Of a DNA stretch of 64,000 nucleotides, positions 24,149-33,100 are shown one piece after another. How positions within the stretch are numbered: the first letter of the stretch is position 1; each line of letters opens with the position of its first letter. A program made the translations under genes and the position numbers. A model generated the notes under the pieces. The model worked only from the letters and a program-made list of their open reading frames with translations, searched no databases and was not told where the DNA came from. This DNA comes from Ricordea florida (lineage: Eukaryota > Cnidaria > Anthozoa > Corallimorpharia > Ricordeidae). The stretch spans positions 7,149,132 through 7,213,131 of the forward strand of contig OX453285.1 in the NCBI GenBank assembly GCA_949710005.1, in the 5' to 3' direction.

Positions 24149-25354
24149 TTAGACCTTTTTGTTATCTACTCTTTCCACAAAATATAGAACCACAGCCATT
24201 ATCAAAAGCCAAGCATTCTTACCTAAAAAGCCAATGACCTCGCCCGCTGTTTTGAAAAGAAAGCTTACAATAGCTCCAACCATACCTGGTAATATTTCAC
24301 CGAGTTTCTTACCAATAGCTTTAAAACCATTTCCCACACCCCTACCTAATGTGGATAAACCTTTGGAAAGATTAGAAACTATAACACCAATAACAACACC
24401 AACAGCACTCACAACTGCAAATACTGTAAAACCATATTTTTTGAAGATGTACTTCACACGCTCTCGTAATGGCAGATTTTTAATTATTTCTTCATTTTTA
24501 CTCTCCAGATCGCTCATTTGTTCTTGGTTGTAAATAATACTCTTTCTAGCTAGTTCTTCAAATTTATTAACTTCAGCTTGTAATCTTTCATTACTACGTT
24601 CAAACATTGTTAAATTTGACTGTCCCTTCTTATACTTATCTATTTCATCTTTGTATACATTAATTTCATCCAAAAGCTTCTCACCTTGTATTTTTAATTC
24701 TATATTCTGTTTAATGGTTTCATCAAAAAGACTTTTATTTTCAGCTTTTTCCACCTGTTGTCTCTCAATGAATTGGCGCAGTTCTTTTTCTCTTTCTTCA
24801 TATCTACTAATTTCCATAGGATATACTTTTGTGGTTGCTTCCAATCCCTGAACTACATTAAGTAATTCCATATTTTGTTCATTAGCTTCATTCAATTGCG
24901 ATAAAAGATTATTTTTTTGAATAAGCATGGATTCATAATCAGCACCTAACGCTTTTATGATTGTTTTACCCAACCCATCCAATTTTATTACTCCATCTTT
25001 ATCAATCAATATATGTTCTGCAGCATTTCTCTGATTACTCAATTTAACCAACAAATTACCCTCCTTATCCCATTCTGCTGTAAATGGAGAATCCAAAGGG
25101 TTGAAATCCGGAAACAAACTTTTTATGTATTGCAAAGCTTCCATCCTATTATCATATTTATCACTAGGTAATTTAGGTCTAGCCCCCTCCTTCTCATAAT
25201 CCCTACCGCCAAATGAAGTTTCTGCTGTCGCATCATCAGGGTTAATTGTCCTAGTGGTGGATGATATTGGTTCCATTTGAATTGTTTCATCACCATCGCC
25301 ATCATCTAGATCAGTTTTTTCAAATTTTGGTATTAATGGTTCTTCTTCTTCCAT
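24149..25354 (-). CDS. Coiled-coil membrane protein, 401 aa, element 2
   Basis: An acidic N-terminus (MEEEEPLIPKFEKTDLDDGD) leads to one copy of the GGRDYEKEGARPK tag at about residues 48-60, which is also found in the polymerase N-terminus. Residues about 140-300 are predicted by eye to be a long coiled coil. The C-terminal about 90 residues contain three hydrophobic segments (VFAVVSAVGVVIGVIVS, GMVGAIVSFLF, AWLLIMAVVLYFV) with a Gly/Lys-rich amphipathic stretch between. No enzyme motif is seen. A virion-membrane or tape-measure-like scaffold is an inference. The box GGTCTAAAGATTTCTTACTGATG lies before the ATG. Confidence 0.65.
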   Translation of the reverse strand: MEEEEPLIPKFEKTDLDDGDGDETIQMEPISSTTRTINPDDATAETSFGGRDYEKEGARPKLPSDKYDNRMEALQYIKSLFPDFNPLDSPFTAEWDKEGNLLVKLSNQRNAAEHILIDKDGVIKLDGLGKTIIKALGADYESMLIQKNNLLSQLNEANEQNMELLNVVQGLEATTKVYPMEISRYEEREKELRQFIERQQVEKAENKSLFDETIKQNIELKIQGEKLLDEINVYKDEIDKYKKGQSNLTMFERSNERLQAEVNKFEELARKSIIYNQEQMSDLESKNEEIIKNLPLRERVKYIFKKYGFTVFAVVSAVGVVIGVIVSNLSKGLSTLGRGVGNGFKAIGKKLGEILPGMVGAIVSFLFKTAGEVIGFLGKNAWLLIMAVVLYFVERVDNKKV

Positions 25355-25423
25355 GATTTTTTACTCATCAGTAAGAAATCTTTAGACCCCTTAGGCCGCG
25401 AAGAAAACTAGTCACACAATTAA

Positions 25424-25816
25424 CTAAAAGAATTTACTTGACATATAACCCAAAGCCAACATACCCCCACCTACATATAACATTTCACCCATCTTTTGAT
25501 TTTCACTGGGTCTATAATAATCCGCAAATTTTGGTTCATGCATTTGACTATATAATTTCAAAGCTTCATCCGTTTTTGAAAGATTTTTTGATGCCTGATA
25601 TTTTTCATCTTTTTTCTTCATTTCCCAATCAATTAGTTTCTGTCTATTTTCCTGATATTCAGCGTAATCTTTTTGATACTTTTCTAATGCCTTATCGTGT
25701 CTTATTCGTTCTGCATCTGTTTTATCACCAGAAAGATATTTTGCAAGATATGATCCACCAACAAAGGCGGTTGCATTCAAAATAGCTCCTCCAAACATCA
25801 TTGCTATTGTTGCCAT
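25424..25816 (-). CDS. Two-transmembrane protein, 130 aa, element 2
   Basis: A hydrophobic N-terminus (MATIAMMFGGAILNATAFVG, able to act as a signal or membrane segment), a charged helical middle (about 30-95, Lys/Glu/Tyr-rich) and a second hydrophobic segment near the C-terminus (EMLYVGGGMLALGYMSSKFF). Its first 15 codons match the partial gene at the left edge of the window in element 1. The stop of the 72-aa gene is 2 bases from this start codon. Function unknown. Confidence 0.65.
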   Translation of the reverse strand: MATIAMMFGGAILNATAFVGGSYLAKYLSGDKTDAERIRHDKALEKYQKDYAEYQENRQKLIDWEMKKKDEKYQASKNLSKTDEALKLYSQMHEPKFADYYRPSENQKMGEMLYVGGGMLALGYMSSKFF

Positions 25817-25818
25817 GT

Positions 25819-26037
25819 TTAATTTGGTAAAATCTTTTGATCCTCTAAATAGGTTTTTAGATACATACTACCCGACAATACAACCACCCATTTAGCATAA
25901 TTTGTAATACTTGAGGATGGGTCGTTCATAAATGACTCTCTCATGGCCCTTTTAGCTACATATCCAACTAAAGCTGCTAATCCAATAAGGACTGCTGAAT
26001 CGGTAACAGTTTTCACAAGTTTGTTTTCAGCGTTCAT
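25819..26037 (-). CDS. Small two-transmembrane protein (72 aa), element 2
   Basis: Nearly identical in layout and much of its sequence to the protein at 49-267: a hydrophobic segment VLIGLAALVGYVA, a short charged loop and a second segment WVVVLSGSMYL. Conservation between two diverged elements shows that this tiny frame is a real gene. Function unknown. A TCTAAAGATTTCTTGCTGATG box lies 22 bases before the ATG. Confidence 0.7.
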   Translation of the reverse strand: MNAENKLVKTVTDSAVLIGLAALVGYVAKRAMRESFMNDPSSSITNYAKWVVVLSGSMYLKTYLEDQKILPN

Positions 26038-26087
26038 AATTTTTTACTACATCAGCAAGAAATCTTTAGATCCCTTTAGGGTTTATA

Positions 26088-26534
26088 TTACATCATTCCA
26101 ATTTTTGGTCGATCTGGCGGCTGTGGTAATTGAGGAACTTGCGATAAATCAGGTATTCTATTTTTATTATCCTCCTTTTGTCGGTATCTCATAAACATAT
26201 CAAATGCTGTAAACCCTATTCCAACAATGGATAAAACAGTGGTAAAAGATAGCTCCGGAAGCCAAGCTTTAGATTCATTATTTGTCTTTTCTTGATTATA
26301 CTCACTTTCTGTATTTTCATCTTGCACCGCTTGTTCCCTTTCACGTTTCATTTCCCTAGCTAATGCTTCTTTAGCTTTTTTATTATATTCCGCCAGTTTC
26401 TTACCAGCAGCAACCTTTTTAGGGTCTTTCTTTTTAGAAACATTACTTGTTGTTTTTTGTTCCTCTTTGGAGGGATCTCTAGTAATTTGCTCAACTTCTG
26501 TTACTCCTTCAATTCGTTCAGTTTGGTCAGACAT
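26088..26534 (-). CDS. Charged single-pass membrane protein (148 aa), element 2
   Basis: The open frame runs further upstream, to 26738, but overlaps the next gene. The start at 26534 (MSDQTERIEG) is chosen because the element 1 homologue begins MSEQNEE and because a GGTCTAAAGATTTCTTAATGAT box sits 20 bases before it. It has a Lys/Glu-rich helical half with KKDPKKVAAGKKLAEYNKKA, a membrane segment FTTVLSIVGIGFTAFDMFM and a proline-rich tail ending PKIGMM. Function unknown. Confidence 0.7.
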   Translation of the reverse strand: MSDQTERIEGVTEVEQITRDPSKEEQKTTSNVSKKKDPKKVAAGKKLAEYNKKAKEALAREMKREREQAVQDENTESEYNQEKTNNESKAWLPELSFTTVLSIVGIGFTAFDMFMRYRQKEDNKNRIPDLSQVPQLPQPPDRPKIGMM

Positions 26535-26598
26535 TATTTTACATATCATTAAGAAATCTTTAGACCGCTTAGGAATGATATGTAAAATAATGGTATGC

Positions 26599-27156
26599 TT
26601 AGTAAACAGTATCATACCCATTAGCATCTTGCTTAGTATCCTGTTCAGTTTTGTTAGAATCATCTGTAATTGTACTTGTAACTTGTTGAATTTTGTTGAA
26701 TTTGATGTGTTTAGCAACCTGAAATAACCCGCTAGCAAGCGCTGTCAACCTTCCTGCTTTCAATGCTAATAAACCTACAATGTTTGTCAGTTCGCGATTA
26801 ACCAAATCATCATTCTTCAAGTCAACACATAGAGCTTCTATATCATCCACAGGAATCATGTAAGAAATAACTTTAGAAACTAATTGAAGTGACGAATCTA
26901 CCAACCCTCCATTAATTTTCTTACCCAATACTGCCTGATATCTATTATAATATTTTTCAATGTCTTTTACCGATAATTTTTTTATATCACCCAGACTCAT
27001 ATCAACTCCCAAATATTCCTTTGTAGTTCCAAGAGCTGCGAGGATGGCTAGTGATTCTTGTTTTATTTCAACTTCATTATTATAATTATCTTTCCCCATT
27101 CCTAACTGCGGTCGGTCAGTCTTTTCTTCTTCAATATAATCTTCAACTTCTGCCAT
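26599..27156 (-). CDS. Conserved 185-aa protein of unknown function, element 2
   Basis: Homologue of the 176-aa protein at 756-1286. It has an acidic N-terminus, then the strongly conserved ESLAILAALGTTKEYLGV, an SLGDIKK motif and a hydrophobic helix LTNIVGLLALKAGRLTALAS. The gene follows the ATPase by 30 bases, a spacer with a TTTAAAGACCTGACTG box that is largely lost in element 1. No enzymatic signature is visible. Confidence 0.7.
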   Translation of the reverse strand: MAEVEDYIEEEKTDRPQLGMGKDNYNNEVEIKQESLAILAALGTTKEYLGVDMSLGDIKKLSVKDIEKYYNRYQAVLGKKINGGLVDSSLQLVSKVISYMIPVDDIEALCVDLKNDDLVNRELTNIVGLLALKAGRLTALASGLFQVAKHIKFNKIQQVTSTITDDSNKTEQDTKQDANGYDTVY

Positions 27157-27186
27157 TTTACAATTTTCTTACCTACAGTCAGGTCT

Positions 27187-27813
27187 TTAAATCACCGCAG
27201 GTATCTCTAAATAACATTGAAATGGATAACGTAAACACAAACAGAGTCTAGAATATTTTTCTTTTTTTAGTAGTTCTACAAATTTTTTACTAGTTTCAGA
27301 GTCTAAATCACCACCATAATCTTCGAAAAACATCTTCATACCTTTTTGCGATGGATTATGGAAAGTAACAACGCAAGCCACATTTTCACGGAATGGTTTT
27401 GCTATCGATGTTAATTGTTGCGTTAGAACCCAAACCGATAGGCCATGATGTCTTCCAGAGAATGCTAAATCAATAAACTTGTTTGATCTTTTCTTAAGAT
27501 CACTCGAAACAGCACAATCATCTAAAATTATTAATGTATTTGTTCCAGAGAATAAAGTTTGGCAATCAGTTAACAATTCATTAATCTCATCAACGTTACT
27601 GGAATCGGGTGATAATACAAAGAATCTCTTATCTCCTCGAGCAAAATTATGATAGGTTTTATTTTTAGGATAAGTTGGGCATATTAAAACAATGTATTCA
27701 AACAATTTTCGGAATGGGCCTCGGAGTTGATCAATTATGTAATTTGTCTTTCCAGAATTTGTTGGACCAGTTATAATGCAATGAAAAGGAATTTTTTCTC
27801 GTAATTCTTCCAT
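27187..27813 (-). CDS. FtsK/HerA-type (A32-like) genome-packaging ATPase, element 2
   Basis: 208 residues, the same length as the element 1 copy, with Walker A GPTNSGKT, Walker B TLIILDDC and the FSGRHHGLSVWVLTQQ segment. In Maverick-class viruses this ATPase translocates the genome into the capsid. Here Walker A has Ser where element 1 has Cys; both are tolerated in P-loops. The gene lies directly downstream of the candidate major capsid gene (12 bases between stop and start). There are no frameshifts, so it looks functional. Confidence 0.87.
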   Translation of the reverse strand: MEELREKIPFHCIITGPTNSGKTNYIIDQLRGPFRKLFEYIVLICPTYPKNKTYHNFARGDKRFFVLSPDSSNVDEINELLTDCQTLFSGTNTLIILDDCAVSSDLKKRSNKFIDLAFSGRHHGLSVWVLTQQLTSIAKPFRENVACVVTFHNPSQKGMKMFFEDYGGDLDSETSKKFVELLKKEKYSRLCLCLRYPFQCYLEIPAVI

Positions 27814-27825
27814 ATTTTCTTTTAA

Positions 27826-29067
27826 CTAATACATGATTGATCTTAAGCTTGAATTCATAACCTCCATTAATGCATCAGCTACCACAAACATGTAACAAGT
27901 CATAATGCCAGACCCACTAACTTTTCTCTTAATTTCAATTTTTACACCATCTTGTGCATTGTTTAAGGCTAGACCCCCTCCGTGAATACCATTATCCGGG
28001 TGAGTTCTCAAATCTAACCACAGAGAAAACTTTTTACTATAAAACTCCTTTTCCTTTACTGACCAAAGGGAAGAACCACTGAAACGTTTCTTTATCGACT
28101 CCCATAGGTCTGAAGGTACCATTCCCTTAGAGTAGAAACGATTTGGTACACCATTAACATCGATATTGATTGAGGTGATACCCGGATTGAAAAAATTCTC
28201 AGAATCTCGCGCTCCTTCACCATATGGTAGTGTAAACAAACATAATATCCCAGTAATTGACCTTCTAGGTAGATTAATATGCTGGTTTATCACGCTGTCT
28301 GTAGGTCTGGATATGGTGAAAGTTTTGTGTAGAGTTACATTCTCATAAAAGAACCCCTTTCCAACCTGATAAGCTGCTTGTGCCTCACGAGCTAAGTATT
28401 CGCTTGATATACAAGAATATTCCAACTCAAGGTTTGTGATTTTGTAAGTTGGGGTCTTTGTCTTGTCAGAATAAACAACAATATCGTTAACTGGAGCTAG
28501 TGTAATCTCAAAGATTATTTGATGATCTAATGCCTTTGGATAGAAAACTCCATGATCGTTGAGAATAGGATGGTTTAGTGGGATATGGTACTTGGTGTTG
28601 TGTACTACTGCAAGTGCTACTTCCTTTGCATCTGTGTCTACCTTATCACCCGCATTTGTCCGTAGCTTCCTCATGTTTTCAGACGAAATACCTTGTTTTA
28701 ATCTATCCTCCCGTTCTTCCTCTGTTAAGAATAAGTCATGGTATGTTTTAAATAGGTCATATCTTTGAGTATCCTGTAGTGTTTCACCTCCAAAAAGAAC
28801 CTTGAGCCTGGATACAAGGTTACTACCTACATTATTCACTAGGGTGTTATCTTCATGCCCTTCAACAGTCAAGTTAAATACTAGAGATACACTTCCTGGT
28901 ACAATAACTAAATTTTCAGAAAGTTTAGGAATATTTATATATAGTGTTTCTCCCGGATTAGCTGATGATGGATTTAGTGTAATTCTATGCAATGTTGATT
29001 CCGATTTCAAACCTAGTGGCTCTCTCGGAATCCTATTTGGGTTAATTTTTTCAGATACGGTTGTCAT
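27826..29067 (-). CDS. Candidate double-jelly-roll major capsid protein, element 2
   Basis: 413 residues, equal in length to the element 1 copy and clearly homologous along the whole length (shared GETLYINIPKLSENLVIVPG, DTQRYDLF and INQHINLPRRS). It is beta-rich with no membrane segment, next to the packaging ATPase and divergent from the integrase. From memory it is hexon-like as in cnidarian and arthropod adintovirus-type elements. No structure or profile comparison could be made, so another structural role remains possible. Equal length in two diverged copies argues for strong selection. Confidence 0.7.
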   Translation of the reverse strand: MTTVSEKINPNRIPREPLGLKSESTLHRITLNPSSANPGETLYINIPKLSENLVIVPGSVSLVFNLTVEGHEDNTLVNNVGSNLVSRLKVLFGGETLQDTQRYDLFKTYHDLFLTEEEREDRLKQGISSENMRKLRTNAGDKVDTDAKEVALAVVHNTKYHIPLNHPILNDHGVFYPKALDHQIIFEITLAPVNDIVVYSDKTKTPTYKITNLELEYSCISSEYLAREAQAAYQVGKGFFYENVTLHKTFTISRPTDSVINQHINLPRRSITGILCLFTLPYGEGARDSENFFNPGITSINIDVNGVPNRFYSKGMVPSDLWESIKKRFSGSSLWSVKEKEFYSKKFSLWLDLRTHPDNGIHGGGLALNNAQDGVKIEIKRKVSGSGIMTCYMFVVADALMEVMNSSLRSIMY

Positions 29068-29100
29068 TTTTATTTTAAGGAATGGTTGAGTAATCTTTAA
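29068..29100. promoter_or_regulatory. Bidirectional promoter-like interval, element 2
   Basis: 33 bases between divergent capsid and integrase starts. GTAATCTTTAA directly precedes the integrase ATG; read the other way it is TTTAAAGATTAC, about 25 bases before the capsid ATG. It corresponds to 3195-3228 of element 1. Confidence 0.45.
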
Positions 29101-30111
29101 ATGAGTTCTACCTTATCGAAAATATATTATTCAACTGCGGGATATTGGAAAGGATATTCTGCGATTAATAAATTAGCTGAAAAAGCTAATAGGGCAAAGC
29201 CCTCCCACGAAGTGAAAGTAAGTGAAGATGAGGTTAAAAAATGGCTTGAAAAACAGGCAATATGGCAAATATATCTACCATCTCCAAAACATATCCCTAG
29301 ACCGCACTGGACTGTGGATAAACCTAATCAGATTCACCAGGCGGATTTATTATTTTTACCTCATGATAGAGTGGGAAGAAAAACCTATAAATATGCATTA
29401 GTTGTGGTTGATGTTGCCTCGAGATACAAAGATGCTGAACCATTAACCTCAAAAGAAAGTAGAGAAATTTCAAATGCCTTTGAAAAAATATATTCTAGAA
29501 ATTTAAAATATCCCAAAACATTAATTGTTGATCCTGGAAGAGAATTTATGGGTGAGGTTTCCAAACTTATGAATTATCATAATGTCAGAATACAGAGAAG
29601 TGAAGCTGGAAACCATAGAGCTCAAGCATTTGTTGAACGGGCAAACAGAATATTAGGTGAAAGATTATTTAGTCATCAATATGCACAAGAAATGATTAGT
29701 GATGAAAGATCAAGAGTATGGGTTAAACGATTACCAGATATTTTGAAAACTTTGAATAATACACCAACTAGAATAACTGGTAAAGAGCCTGATGAGGCTA
29801 TAAAACAGAAAAAAGTTGATATTGAACCTAAAAAATATAAGAGAGTTGTTGGTCTTGATGAAGTTAGACTACCAATTGAGGTTAAGGTTAGATACTTACT
29901 TGCTCCTGGGGAGCTTGAAGGTGGAGAACGAAGAAGAGCTACTGATCCTATTTGGAGTATCAAAGTTTATGATATTTCGGGAAGTAGGGTTTCTCCTAAT
30001 CAACCAGTTTTATATTATTTATTTGATGGTCCAAGACGTGGTTTTGTAAGGGAGGAGCTTCAAGTTGTACCTTTTGATACTGATTTACCGCCTAATTCTG
30101 TTTTGAAATAA
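29101..30111 (+). CDS. Retroviral-type (rve) integrase, element 2
   Basis: 336 residues with the DDE residues in HQADLLFL, VDPGREF and AFVERANR. It is homologous to the integrase at 3229-4212 over the full length, with nine extra residues (NRAKPSHEV) after about residue 29 that come from a 27-base insertion carrying the palindrome AGGGCAAAGCCCT. The insertion falls in the helical N-terminal part, before the catalytic core, and keeps the frame. The enzyme is expected to cut and join element ends to give the GTCGT duplication seen at 19667 and 35125. The gene ends 25 bases before the convergent polymerase stop. Confidence 0.9.
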   Translation: MSSTLSKIYYSTAGYWKGYSAINKLAEKANRAKPSHEVKVSEDEVKKWLEKQAIWQIYLPSPKHIPRPHWTVDKPNQIHQADLLFLPHDRVGRKTYKYALVVVDVASRYKDAEPLTSKESREISNAFEKIYSRNLKYPKTLIVDPGREFMGEVSKLMNYHNVRIQRSEAGNHRAQAFVERANRILGERLFSHQYAQEMISDERSRVWVKRLPDILKTLNNTPTRITGKEPDEAIKQKKVDIEPKKYKRVVGLDEVRLPIEVKVRYLLAPGELEGGERRRATDPIWSIKVYDISGSRVSPNQPVLYYLFDGPRRGFVREELQVVPFDTDLPPNSVLK

Positions 30112-30136
30112 TTTCCTTCGGGCCGGCAAAGCCAAT

Positions 30137-33100
30137 TTAAGAAACGGGGTATGTGTGAATGCCATCATCATCAACTATTCTTTTATCATAATATGCGTTC
30201 AATCCCTTTTTAATTTGTGTATATGTCACAATTTGGTTGTCATTGACTCTAAATCCTGTATTTTTTGCCATATCAATCGATCCATTCAAAGCTGACATGT
30301 ACCTATCCCAGGTCATTTCGTTTTGATTATGAATGGTTCCTTTACAACTATACTTTACTTTTCCATTCTCATCCTCTGCGTAATAACATTTTGATGAAAT
30401 TGCAATCATTCTAACACCATCAAACTCCAACTTGAACAGCCCCGGGGACTTTTCGTGATATTTCGATGTTGATAGGAATTTTTCTTTTCCTCCATTGAAG
30501 TATTCTTTTTGCATTTCTGTTTTTATAATATTATCCAATTTTTCAGCCGAAATTGCCATGTACATAGAATCTGTATCCATTTGTATCAACTCAAAATCCT
30601 TTCTATCCACATATTTATCAAGAAAATCGTAATAAAATTCCAACATTCGAAGTTTGGCTAGCTGATATACCGCTATACCACATTGATAAGGCCTGTCTAT
30701 TGTTATGTTTTTCTTTCGTTTTATTATTTCATATGTCTCATTTATTTCATTAAGATCTTCAAAAAATGGGGATCTTAAGTCTTTTTCAACCTCACGCTCA
30801 TCCTGAGTATACTTTGTGTTTTTGTGTTTTTCTTTATCTTCTATCATTTTCCCATAGAATGAATTTCCTTTCAGTTTGTAAGTATCAGCTAATGCTTTAC
30901 CGCCTTTATACTTTGGCCTTAGTTTTTCAATCAATACTTTAATGCCTTTATGCTCTTCAATAAATGGCACGACATCAGGGAATTGTTTTAATTCATTAAT
31001 AACATTTTCTACCTTATCTTTCTCTTTTTTACTAAAAGCTATACTTAACAATTTTATCATATCCTCAATATCTCCATCTCTTCTAGCGTTAGCTACCTCT
31101 TCGGGAAACCATTCAAATGGTGTTCCTGGTTCATACTTCAAAATATTGTGAATAGCTGTAATCTCCAAACCGTGATTAAGATACCATTCGATCAATTCTG
31201 TATATAAAAGTATCTCTTTTGCATTTGTAACCCCTAGTAATTTTTTATTATCTTTTAGGTGTTTTCTACCTGTAGCTTTTTGATATTCTTTCATGTGTTC
31301 AGGGACCAAATATTCGGGAACATTATCCACCACAAATAGCGGTGAGAACTCTTCAAACTTTTCTTTTAGGTTTTCTGGAACATTTATATCAACTTGGCAA
31401 AATCCAAAAAGTTTACCATCAAGAATATCTTTACAAATCTTCTTAATAAATTCAGGATCTGTTGGGTTTTCAACCTCAATACATTCACCTTTTCCACATG
31501 GCATTTTTTGCCCAGCCGCGAAAAGATATAGCCCATTTGCATCATAACCAACAATTCTTACACAATTTTTAGGAAATTTATATTTATTAGAACGAATCTT
31601 TGTTTTTCCCAACTCTGCATAACGCATAAATATGATACTAGGCCCCCCAACCATACCCGTTTTCAAAAGTTTATAAATTTTGTTTTTGTCGCATGTCTTG
31701 CAATCTTTCAATATCTGGTGGCATTTTTTACAAAACTCTTTATTACAAATTTTATTGCATTTATGAACGCAGTATTTTCCAGGAGCAAATAATTCAGGAT
31801 CACCTTTCTTTTTCACTTTTTGGTATTTATTTAGAACATACATCATTGAGACACCGGGGATGGATACTGCATCCTTTAATATATCGATTTTATCAGGATA
31901 ATACATAGCCCTTGTTTTTTCTAAAGCTTCTCTGAAAGGTATAACGTCGTGTAGGTTATACTCTCTCAACCAATCCATCATTGTAACACACCCCCTCTTT
32001 TTGAATTCACTCTTAAAATCTTCATATTCTTCTAAGGAAATATTTTTCTGTTTCAAACTTGAGTAAAAGTCTTCATGTTTTACTGGCCCAACGTGATAAA
32101 GCTTATCATAACTATCCATCCATTCATAGGGAAATACAAGTTTTTTGGCTTCGCAATTGTTTGCTTTACACCACTTATCAAAAGAAAGACCAGGTGCAAG
32201 GTAATACATTACATCCAAGAATTTAAATTTTGGGGTTGACAAAAACATATATTTATTCGCATTCCTTGCAACAAAAATATCCTTAGTTTTATCAGTCATA
32301 TTTTTTACAAAATATCTTTTAATCATATTAATATCATACTTTCCACTATTAAACCCTAAAACAGGAACTTGATTACACCATTTTTCATACTCCTCTAAAA
32401 CTTTCTTTGGTATAGAATCTTGGTCAGGTAATGGATATTCTTTTTTAACCTTTTCAACAATCTTTTTTCTTCTCTTTTCCAAATTTTCAACAAATTCTTT
32501 AACAAGATCATCAGGATTTGAATTTATAATAAATGTTGGTTCTTTTTCACGAGTATCATGTATTGCAACGCTAACCGGAATATGTGTTTGGTTAAAAGAT
32601 AAATCATCAGTAATCTGTTGAAAATCTTTTTGTAATATTGCCTCAAAATCATAAGCAATAAAATCTTTGTGCGGGATAAATTTCTTCTCAAACCATGTAT
32701 CACTCAATTTAGGTTTTTCACACTCCCAAACTGATACAACACTATACCCCAAATCTTTAATAATCTTTTCTCTTTTTTTTGTTTCATTATAGTTAGTTTT
32801 ATCTTCGTTTGAACATGGACAACCGTGCCATTTACACCCATAAAACTCAAAAACAGTATTGGTCTCAGGTTCGTACCCATCCACCAAAAAAATCTCATTT
32901 CCACTTCCATCTTTAACACACCTTTCACCACCATGACCACATAAAGCGTGATGAATGTGTTTTCCTATAATCTTAGATTGTTCATCTATCCATCTACAAG
33001 CTTTATAGCTAAATTGGGTATTACCACCATAAAAAACTTTTTCAGAACTTCCGGGAATGTGATTTATCTTTTTACCTGTAAGTATTACTTCTGTTTTTCC

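Noticed and set aside
26535-26738. A longer N-terminus for the 148-aa protein (216 aa in all)
   Set aside because: It would overlap the 185-aa gene, is absent from element 1, and the promoter-like box sits before the shorter start.
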